NCBI GenBank assembly: GCA_036898135.1
Contig: CM072522.1
Span: 10,319,686-10,383,685, forward strand
DNA: 64,000 nucleotides
Direction: 5' to 3'
DNA from: Oncomelania hupensis
Taxonomy: Eukaryota > Mollusca > Gastropoda > Littorinimorpha > Pomatiopsidae
The notes below the pieces were generated by a model. The model had not been told where the DNA came from. It worked only from the letters and a program-made list of their open reading frames with translations, and did not search any database. Shown here piece after piece: positions 42,136 through 54,100 of the stretch. The stretch's first letter is position 1. Every line of letters begins with the position of its first letter. Both the position numbers and the translations under genes were made by a program.

Positions 42136-45100
42136 TGGTTATTTTGACATCACTACTAAGTACAATGAAATACAAAAATAATAATAGGGTTATTTCCAAA
42201 CCACTGCTCAGTACAAAGAAAAAGAAAAAAAGTTGAAGGCAGGCAGATTTCACAAAAATAAACAAAAAATATTGAACCAAAATATAAAAAATAAATTAAA
42301 AATAAATACAAAGCCATGCAGTGAATACTAAATTCATAATCTGTTACAAATTATGTGCTTACATAAGGTTAGAAACAGCAACAGCAGCAACCAAATAAGA
42401 TGTGAAGCTATTCAATTGTATTCTCAGACCCACATACATTTTTATATCTTTACTTTAAAAAACAACGACAAAAGCAACACACACACACATACTCTCTTTT
42501 TACGTCAACATAAGGAGACCCGTCCCAAAAACTTATTTTTCACATATTTGTGAAAACAACTCCGTGTCAACATAAACACACATTCACACAATCACAGACA
42601 TACCAGCAACAGATTGTCATACAAAGATGTGACATGAGTTGAAGTACCTACATACTGCGAACAGTCAAAATCAGTTAAGCTGCTCTTGAGTTATATTACA
42701 CAGCAAAAGGTGTTTAACAAAGAATTGACCCCAACTACCTTAACCTGTATGGTAAGGCAAATGTGATGGCACGAGATGTGATCAACTAATATGGGTAATG
42801 TTCTTTTAACATTTAGACAAAATCTGCTCAGTGGTTTTTGAGCTATAGTGTGCAACCGGAATAATCGACTCATTCTGACTATTCGCAGATAAGCCTGAGA
42901 ATACAAAACACTGTTATTGGCACAAGCAATATTGGATAACATAAAATCTAAGCACTAATTCATGAAATACTGAGGAAAATAGCGCAAGTTAACAAAAAGA
43001 ATACATTGAAGCTCAAGGTCAGTCCAACCATGAACACCAAGGTCAGGCCAACGGTCAAGGTCAATGTCACATTCTGAAGGTCAATTTCAAATTGTCATTT
43101 ACAAAAGGTGTATAAACTAAATAAACAATAAAGAACTCCCAGAACACAACAATATTTGTCCAAAAGAATGCATTTACCCTATTCTCTGGACTACAAGCTA
43201 CCTCTAAATGTTTTAAAAAATCAAGCAAAATCATCAAACAAGCTGTACCTGATGTTTAAGCCACAACTAATTGTAAAAATAATCAAGTTCAAATGAAAAA
43301 CAAATAAAAACTGCAGCACCGTACAGAGTCACATTACTAGAATTCCTGCGGTACGCATCCAACTTGCGTAATTTGCTTTACGTGAAAGCTGCCAAATTCT
43401 ATTTACTGTACAAAACCCACCATGAAATCGCCAATAGCAGACAATCCCTTTCTACCATGATGTTTATGAACTCTCCAAAGTGGGAAGAATAGCTTTGGTA
43501 GGCGGTCAAATAACAAATGGTGATACTGTGATTTTGCTTTCTTCTTTGAAAATGCTGCATCACAGCAATCAAAACTAAACTTGCCAGAGCGGAAAAAGCT
43601 GCTCGAAGACGATAAAGAAGGGGTTGTTAGATCTTTCTAGCATGGTCTCTCGTGATCGTTTAAGACAGTTTCGATACTCTGACCTATGTCTGTGTTGGTT
43701 TTTTGTTCAATGCAAAGGGATAAAGTGTTGGTTAGAACGCTTCAGTGATGGAATCATGGATTCACAGTTTTTACTCCACTTGGAGACATTTACAAATAGT
43801 AACATGATAAAAATGTGCCTTCTAGAGTTTTAAGCCTATCTGATCTGAAATCAACTCATTACGATTGTGAATCTTGACTTCAGATAGATTTTTTGGCCAC
43901 ACATTAGGCTGACAAGATGCATGGGTCAAAGTGGCAAAGTGGAGGGGGAAAAGTATCCTCTTGTAGTCCGTCAAGCAATATAAATGTCATGTGAACAATA
44001 TACATCAGATCATAATGAAAATATACACCCATTTCCAATGTTGAAATGTTAGACAGACTGCATCCAATTCCATAATTACCATCTATCATTTCTAACATTT
44101 ACACCCATTTTCAATGCAGTGGTACAGCTACTAAAATAGGTCTATACCTGTAAATATCTCTATATACTTCTTAATATAGAAAGCAATGGGAATGTTTCTG
44201 TTAATCACAACAAAGTTTTGGCCCCCCCCCCCCCCCCCCCATCCCCAACACACACACCTCTCCTTCCACACCCCCTCCAAACCCCTCCCTCCCCCCCCAA
44301 AAAAAAATAAAAATAAAAATAAAAGCTTCATCATTATTTTAATCTCTTGTTCAATTATTGCCTGATGATGCAATTCTCTAAAGCATTTATTAAAAAGCAA
44401 AAAACCAAAAAAACAAAACGGTGACAATCACAACAAGAAGCAAAGCAAGATATCATATTTTTAGTGTGCGGTTTTAGGTTGAATGAAACCATAAAACCGC
44501 CTCTATATAAATTATTCCACAGAGCGGCACTACAAAAAACTTCATATGTGGAAGCACCCGGGATTTCTGTATTAGACACTTTCGCAAACAATGAGTTGGT
44601 GGCGTTTCTAAACGTAGAAAGGGGCGAATAACATGCAAAACAACAGAAATTTGGACGTCTCTGTTATGTTATTATTTCCACATGTTTGAATCTGGAAACA
44701 TGGCATAAGGAGATTTTCGGGGAAATTGAAGGCAAAGATTTTCAGAATACTTTTATTAGCTTTTAAACCATAATTTGTACGCGCGTCATTATTTGGGTAT
44801 CAAATTAAAATGATGCAACAGTGAAATACTGTATATTTTGTACAATAAGTTGCTGACCCTATGACCTTCATTTGGAAATAATTGTAGTCAACCACTGAAA
44901 AATGACAAGCTCTTTCTTATAAGGAAGCCTCAATACGAAAAATTCAGCTTGGATCCAACAAATAACTTCAGAGCAATGCCATGCAGCAGATGAAGTGCTA
45001 TATAAATACCCTTATTATTATTATTTTTACGAGCATAAGGCACCCCAAACTCCAGTATGAAATTGCACTAATTAACAGTTTAGACATTGCATAAGATTCT

Positions 45101-48100
45101 AAATTTATTTTTAAAATCTGAAAATTGAAGGTCCTGTTGGGTTTTTCAGCCTATAACTCCAAAATAGTCCGTGTGACTTAGAATGGTTTTTCTCAGTTGC
45201 TGCCACATATTTATTAAAATGTTAACATAGAAATTAAAACTAGAAGGGCAAACCCCACGACTCACATCCTCCTGAAAGTTCAACATCAAATATTTAATAT
45301 ACCTATTCAAAATATGTTCCATGCCAATGAAGAATGTCTAGTATGGCAGGAGAATGAAAAACACTGACATTCAAAAGAGGCATTTACGTCGCAAAAGTAA
45401 TGAAAAGTCAAATTGACCTTGAGATGACCTTGACATGACCTCTGAGGTTCATGTACAATCACCTAAATTAACGCCGATAGCATACTTGTGGGTAAAATAC
45501 AGAGCTGTTCTCCTGTTCTATGGACTCCTTTTTGAAATTTCTTAAAGGAGACTTAAAAAGTAAATATGAAGGTCAAGGTCAATGTTTTAAAAAAAAAATC
45601 AAACATATGACAGATCAAATCTCTTATCTCTCTACATACAACAATCGTGGAGGCTTTGTATCTCTTATAGTTTCACTTCTGGACAAGGTAGGACTTATTT
45701 CACGTATATAGTGCTCATCCGGTATAGCAGATTAGCAAAACTAGAATAGCAAAGCCCATATGACTATGCTCCTTATGGAACTTGCAATATTTAACATGGA
45801 AATGAGTGCACAGGGAAAAAAAATGAAATGGTGGCATTAAAATTCAACCGACTTTGATCTTTCTATGCTTCTTACCTTGAGATGACCTTGACTTCCGGCT
45901 TCAAATACACTCATGTACTATCAAATAAACTACAACAAAAGTAGTATTATGCAACCCTCCCCCCAAAAAAAAAGAAAACAAAAAAGTGACCTTGACCTTG
46001 TGATGAAATTGACCTTTCTGTGACCTCTCATGCATGATCAAAAAACAATGTTGCTGCATACTATGGATTAATATACAGCCATTCCAGGGTACAATGACCT
46101 ATGTTTTTGCAAGGTCTAAAATAACATTGACCCTAAAGATCAATGCAAAAACAGAATATATATACATATATATGAAAGATCAATAAATCATCTCTAAATA
46201 CAAGTTTGGACCTTCTATCTCTCATAGTTTAGGGTCAAGGTCACTTCAAAGTACACATACTAACCGACTTTGGACAGCTCCAGTGAACTTGACCTTGAGT
46301 GAGGTTGGCCAAATGTGCAAACTATGTATGTCTCACTGATATCTATCACGCATCAAAGAATCATAAGTTCAATATTAATAACTTTTTAAAAAAAGTGAAA
46401 TTGTGTGAACATTTGTCTTTTTTTTACTAAAATGTGTTGACCTTGCGACCTTGACGTGAAGTCATTCATTCACCGATTATTTATGAGGTCTCATAGGTAT
46501 ACATAATCTTACCAAGTTTGGTTGTGATTGATGAAATAGGTTCTGAGATATTAATTCACTTGCAAGTTTTGCACAGACAGATGGTGGATGGACACAAAAA
46601 AAAGTGTGTTTAATGTAATTTTGGGACTATTTAGGACTCAACTCGCACAGCTTTGCAAAAATCATTGAATTTTTTTTTTACGGGGGCGAGTACACAGACT
46701 CACATTGCTTTGGATTTTTTGGGATAAACTTGACTCCCAATTAATGCATGCAGTTAGAACTAAAGCGTTAAAAAAACAACACCAAAACATAAAAATAAAT
46801 CATACAAAAACTGTACAAGACACAAAACCCAAAGAGAACTCACAGAACACACAGCAGCATTAGCAGATTAAACATTTATATCAATTCTGCTGATCGCCTT
46901 GGACTGCTTTAGACAAATGACCTCATCAATCAACAAGTAGCTTTCCCTTACCTATGACCATAGTGATCGTCATCGTGCTGTTGGGGGCCCCCCCCCCCCC
47001 CCCCCACTCCCAAAAAAAGTTTCGTTATTGTCGTTCTCTTGGTCAAGTTCAACAGCCAGCATTCAAACAAATGCGCACCAATTCACAATTGATAATACTC
47101 GGAATGTTTATTAGCTGTTGAATATTTGGGTGTTCATTATAACAATTTCATTGGTGAATGGCTGTTTAGATTTCTGAGTTCACCCCATCACATCCACCCC
47201 CAACCTCTCTGTAAGCTTGCAATGCTGATTGGGATCCCCCAACTCCCCCCCCTCCCCCCCAAAAAAAAAAACCCACAGAAAACCCCCAAACAAATTAAAT
47301 AAAATAAAAAAACACCAGTCTGTAAAAAGTTAAATTACTTCTTAGAATTGTTCGAGTTGTACCTAGGTATTTTTAATAGCGTCCAAGATAGGGTTGTTGT
47401 AAAAATTGCCCCCCCCCCCACCCCCCCCCCCCCCTTGCGAGCAGGCTTGCCTGGCAAATAGTTATAACTCAGTGCAACGCATGACCGAATCATGCCGCGG
47501 AAGTCACAAACCTGCTGCAAGTTTGCGCACTTGTGGCCACCCATGAGCCATCTGGACCATTAATTTATTTACACAACAATAACACATACAGAATGAATAA
47601 CAACAAAGGAGACTCAAAACATGATAATCTATATTAAAAAAAGAAGAAAAAATAAGGTATTTACAAAAGCCGAAAAATCAACAACAAAATCCCATTATAT
47701 ATATATATTTATTCACTGACCCCGCAGTTTTGTGGCCATGGAAAGGGCACACAGGGTCAAGGACAGGGAACTCAGACCGGGGACATTTGCATGTGGTTGA
47801 CCTTGACCTGACCTCTGACCCGACTTTGGCCTGACCCTGACCCCCAACACCACCACCACCAGGGTTGGGCGAGTAATGGAGGTTGCTGCAATAGAGTCAA
47901 AAGTGAACACACGATATGCAAGTTCATCTCAGATTCAATGCTTTCTTCACACAAAGTAGCGGAGACTCGCCAAGGCTTAGGTGAGGCCTCTCGCTACTCT
48001 CAGCAGCTATTGGGCTGATGCAAGGCTGTAATGAGTCAACCCCGATGTCTTGTTCTTCATACCTCAAAATAGCTAAAGAATTTTTTTAAAAATACAAAAA

Positions 48101-51100
48101 ATAAACAAGAACAGTGTTTCCCAAAACGCACAAAAACTGAAAAAAGACGCATGAAAAAAAAAAAGGTGCGTCACAAGGGACGCAACGTTTTGTTTTTTTT
48201 ACTGCCGTTTTGTATCCTTGCACCTCTGAGCTATCGTGCGCCCCAGCCGAGTAAGCGCGGTGATCTCCCCTACCCACTGACCGCGCTGACACGCATGCGC
48301 AGACTTTTTGTTTGCTTCCGAAAAGCTGAAACATGTCGCTCGACACATGGCTACGAAAACGATAACCCGCAGAAATGCGGAAGACGATGCAATCGTTGAA
48401 TGTTGAATCCTCATTTTCAGTTCTCCATAGACTAGGCAATGATGATCTTGTCTGTAATACGCAGTTGAACAGATTTTTTGGTCTTTTTTTTTTTCTTCTG
48501 GTCATCGACTTAGTCCCCTCTAACACTAACTGCTTTTACAGAGACAATTTGTCAGTACATGCAGATTGATGTGTGTAAATTGTCGTATGACCATTTCATG
48601 TTTGTTCTATGGTCATTTTATGTAATTTTAAGGTTCCTCTAGTCAATGATGGATTCCTTTGTAACATTTATCAGAACAGTATTCCTTGTGTTGTGTTGCT
48701 TGTTTTATGGCTATTCATAATTTTCAATAAAGTTGCATTGAAAACTAAGCTTTGTTTGACTTTGAGGCGTATTTGTGTGTCCGTGATGTTGGTAATCAAA
48801 ATCAAGGTAAATGTAGGAATTGTAAGGGGACTCTCAAATTTTGTAAGGGGACTCTTGAAATTTTGCACCAGAGAGTCCCAAGGACTCTCTGAAAAAAAAG
48901 CTGTGGGAAACACTGAAGAAAAAGCAACTACATAAGGATTGCAGCCCCCAAAACTGCCAATCCCGTCAACAGCCGCTGAGAGTGGTGAGAGACAAACATA
49001 CCTTGAGCCTCAGTGAGTCTCCGTTATGCTGTAATGTGTTTTTCTTTGGATTCTTTTGCCACGTTTCTTACCGTTTAAACATGCGCACACAAAAATTAAG
49101 CTACAGATTAACATTCTGTTTATAAAGAAAGCTCTTAATGATTGGGAATTGTGATTGCTGACAAAAAACAAAGGGTGCTTGAAAGAGAGAGTTTTGTGTA
49201 GAGCACAACTTGCAGCAAGTAATACAATCATTTCTTTTATTTATTTATTTATAATTTAGACATTTATTGATGTCAACAGTTCGAAATAACATTTCAAATA
49301 ATAAAGATGGATGTCTCATGCCACACAACAGATCATCATCATCATTATCAAAATCATCGTCATTAGCATCATCATCATCTAATAAAGCTGTACATCCAAG
49401 ATTTTTTTTAGTAACTTCCGGCTCCGGTCCTCAAGAGTGATTACGGACTTCAGGCGGTCTGCAAAAACAATTTGTCTCCATCTCGGTAAATTCTTCAGCT
49501 TACATTAAAGCCGTGCTTTCGAAATTCAGCCATTTGAAATAAAATACTGCAGGGTAAAACCAACGCCAAGGGGCGAACCACTGACCTCTTACAAGGACCT
49601 CTACCTGGACAGAGCGGTCACACATAATCACCAAATTCAGGCATTGGAAATAAATACTGCAGGGTAAAAATAACAGCATGGAAAAAAAAACCACCGACCT
49701 CCTGGAGACGTCCACCTGCACAGAATGGTCGATGACCAGGTCAGCGGGGCAGATAGGGTTGATCTTCTGCGGATCTCCACCCAAGCGTTTAACTGCTTCT
49801 CGCATGGAGGCGAAATCCACCACCACGGGCACCCCACTGTAAACCAAACAAGTCATTCACACAAATACTTTTTGTCAAGCTGTTTTCACCACATCACCGC
49901 CTGTTTAATTTAACCCGAGGAGGCCCATTGCACCCTCTGGGACCCGTAGAAAGAGACCCCCATCCCAAAACTAAAGGAATGCATTTTAGAGTTTTTATAA
50001 CCAGTAAAGCCCAGTAGCCCCTCTGTGGAACAAAACTAAAGCAAGGGAAGCAACTGGAAACCAACTAAGCAGAGAACCCGCTATAGCAAATGGCAGTTGC
50101 CACATGTTTCACTTGAAGTGAACGACAGAGCAACGTTTGGACTTCTCCAGATCTAAATAAAGGTAAGTTTCGAACTTTTCATCATCGAAAACATTTCAGT
50201 AGGATGTTAATGTGTTGAAAGAAAACAAAATCCTTGACAGTGTTATGTTGGGTTCTTTATACGATTTTTTTCAAAACTGAAGGTCCCATGGGGCTAACGG
50301 GACAGAAGGGGTAACATCTGATGACCCCAGAGGGGCTAACGGGACTGTAGGTTACCAGAGCAGACCAACCATTTGACCATTCAACTTAGTGTGTGTAGTT
50401 TGTCTGGGCTATCTATTAATACATATTTATGTCTGAATATGTGTGCGAGAGACTCCGAGAGCAATAACTATGAGTATGTGTGCAGATTCAATTACTGTTT
50501 CAAGTGTAATGTGTTGGTTTATGTTTATAATGTGTGTGGACCCCAAGAAACATGGACCCTCACAGCAGCTCTACAACGAAGAATACAAAGCATGGAGATG
50601 AGATGCTACAGAAGACTTCGGGGCATTTCCTATACCCAGCATATCACCAACAACGAAATCCAACAGACCATCACACGAGCCATTGGACAACACGATGACA
50701 TGCTCACAATGGTGAACAAATGGAAACTCCGATGGTATGGCCACATCATCAGAGCATCAAGCCTTGCAAAGACCATCCTGCAAGGCACGGTGCAATGAGG
50801 CAGAAAAAGAGGGAGAGAAAAAGAGGTGGGAGTTCAACATTCGAGAATGGACTGGCTTTACATTGAGCGAAGCCATGAAGGTTGCCGAGGACAGAGAAAG
50901 AAGGAGTACACTGGTTAAACGATCATCTGGGGTGCCCCTACGACCTTCGAGTTACGGGATAGGATAGAATAGGATAATATGTGTATATGGCTACGTCAGA
51001 GTGTGAGTATGTTTTGAGTATAGCTTTTGAGACGATATATTGTGACATAACCCTAACTCTAAACCCAGAACAGTTGAGTGAGATAGACTTGGATGCACTT

Positions 51101-54100
51101 TTTCTGTGTGTCTGTTAACAAAATATTGCAAAACCTACTTCAATTGTGGTTATTTTTGGCATTGACATGCAATAGGACTTGGTTATTTATTTATACTGTT
51201 CTATTGTGTGTTTCTTACTCTTTGTCATTTGCTTATGATGTTCTATTTGTGTTTATAAGGGTCTCCAACTGTTACGTTGAAACGCGCATGATGGTGCGTG
51301 TGAAATGCGCACGATATTATGCGTGAAGCGCGCGCGATAGATCTGTTCGTTTTATTTTGCAAAGCATGCAATAATAGAGTGTATTTACCTTTGATTTGAG
51401 TTTGCATTGTTGTTAGAAGAAGCTTTGTATAACGATAATTTTTGTTAGTCGATATTGTTGGAGAATTCTCTAGATCTGCTTGTTTACTATCGATCGAAGT
51501 TTCGGGATATTTGAGAACATTCTTGGACAGAAAGAATGCTGTATGACGTAAGTCAGTGATGACGAAGTTTTATTTGATTGGTTGTAGTGCGTCATTCTGC
51601 CGTGTTCTAAATTGTTCTGGAGTATGAAGAGACTATATAAGTGCCGCACTGTTTCAAAAGAGGGAGTTGATAGTGTGTTGATAGTGAGTTGGAAAGTAAA
51701 AAGTTGAGGAGTGAATAGGCGATTGTATGCAGTTGTTGATGTGTGCTGAATAAAAGTGGAAAACTTCATACGACGACTCCGTGTCTTGTTGCTGAGTGAG
51801 CAGGCTGCGTGGATAAACGAATCAGAGTTACACCTATCAGGATTTCAAGCATCGGGGCTGAATGAACTACTGATAAAAAAAACACCAACATCAAACGAGT
51901 GTAACACCAACATGGCTGCCTCCAGCACACAGCGATTACGATCTCAATGGTACTGTTTCCCATGGATATATGGTATGGCCACGTCACCAGATCATCAGGC
52001 TTTGCAAAGACCATCAAGGCACAAAGCAAAGAGGTAGAAGAAGAGGGAGACAGAAAAAGAGGTGGGAAGAAGCCATGAGGGTTGCTGCGGACAGAAAAAG
52101 ATGGAGTACGCTGGTTAAACGATCATCTGTGGTGCCCCTATGACCTCGGAGTTACGGGATATGATAGGATAGATATGCCATCATGTGAATTAGCACAGGC
52201 TTGTCAACTTTCATCAGTGTTCCCTCACAATTTAGCTAACTTGTACAAATCTATTTCTCAAGTTTCTGTTTTATATTTCTAAATAAACAAAACAAACAAA
52301 ATTGGGTAGTTTTTTTGTGTGTGAAATGATTATACATTGTACTAAAAATTCACTCTTGCCAAAGCCCAATGTCCCCCAGGGGAAACATGTAAAATTCCAA
52401 CCAAAGCCCAATGTCCCCTATGGGGGGCAATGCCAAATTCTCACTTTGGCAATTGTTTTCACACAAAAAGTTTATTTTTCCCTTATACAAATTCCAATTC
52501 AACATAAATATCCATATGTTTATTTTTTAATTTGTGTAATTATATGCCTAGGCCTCAAGGGGTTGGTATGAGTTTTACTCTGATTCATGTTATTATTAGT
52601 TTTACCAATCCTTGCCACGGATTATAAAAGCACAAGTCCGACCACCAAAATTAACATGGACCAAAATCCCTCCACTCACCACCCCTACCCCTACCCCTAT
52701 TTCTTTCTTAACCTCATCCCTCTCTTATCCCTCTCTTATGTATTTCATAACTGACGCCTATTTCAAAGCTATCACCATTTGGCGTTTGGCTCACAAAAGA
52801 TGGCAACAGCAGATCGTCGGCACCCCAGGCACTACTTCCATTGCAGACACATGGAGAAGTAAACATGCATTCCACCGCACGGACTTTATAAAGATCCTGA
52901 CGCTCATGTCTAAGATGGAGTGAGACCCAAAACAGCAAGCATGCACATAAGGTCCTGCTCCCCCTTTTCCCCACATCCCCTCCCCTTTATCCTGGCTTGC
53001 GCTACTCTTGCGGCTGTTGTGATTTCACAAAGAAAGCAGCCCACATAATAGTTCTTGTCTTATATGAGGAGTTACCGAAATTTGATTGATTTTTAACATC
53101 TATGAATGCGTATTTTCAAGAATGGAGGTTCCTGACCGCTTTAAATTTTTGAGGTAAATATTTGATGTAAACTAGGTTTTTCTAGTCACGGGCCTGGTCT
53201 TTTGGGTAGGCAAGAAGAAATGTTTGGAAATCATTATTAATATTATTATACTTTCATTGTAGCTTTGGTGCTCATGTGATGTTATCATCTTGAGATGACA
53301 AGAGCTCATTAATAAAAATTCAACATAATGGACCAAACAGATGTTGTACTGACGTGAAGTCCTGCAGTATAACCCTGGCAGGCTTAAACGGGATCTCCAC
53401 ACTGTCGGCCATGTTCGGGGCCCAGTCCAAGATGCTCTGCACATCTTTCTCCAGCACATGGAAGTTGTCGCAATTGCGGATGGCGGCCTCCAGCAGAACA
53501 CGTATGGAGAAGGGCAGCTTCCCTGTCGGACAGTAATGATAATGATTATTATGACAGACGTATATATAGCAAGACTTTGCGAATCTGGTGGAATAGTGTA
53601 ATGAAGGGTTTGTATGCAAGGTGCTTGATTGCACTAAAAATAAGCTCATGAATAAAACTCTGTGTTGAAAAGAAAGCTAGTTCGAACTCTTGACCAGAAT
53701 GCGAAAAAACACTTATTGTCTAATTCATGTTAAGAGATGATCATTTGCTGGTGCGATTATCACATTTTGTTAGCTCTTCACTGGGCGCACTGAATACAGT
53801 GAAATATGTGACCTATATACATTGTATCTTTCTCCTTCATCTTCTTCTTATTATTATTATTATTACTGGGATACACTATCATACCAAATTTAATTCAGAA
53901 AGCTGCAATAGGTTCTGAGTAATTAACAATGCAGACCTGTTCACCCCTACCAATGCCAGTCAGGAGTAAGCAGACTGTCTGTCAGGAGTTTCATCTGTCT
54001 GTCAGGAGTACAGTACTGGAATACATTTTTTGAGAGATTGAGAAAAAAGAAAACAAAAAGACAGTTAAATTTACTACAAAAACACATTAAAAAGTAAATT

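Noticed and set aside
41915..42280. A 121-codon minus-strand ORF with poly-Leu, resembling a membrane protein
   Set aside because: The Leu run is the AAT microsatellite read in reverse; no start context or conservation.
48086..48526. A 146-codon minus-strand ORF
   Set aside because: Lies within the CAGTGTTTCCCA-ended transposon, with no recognisable domain on that strand.
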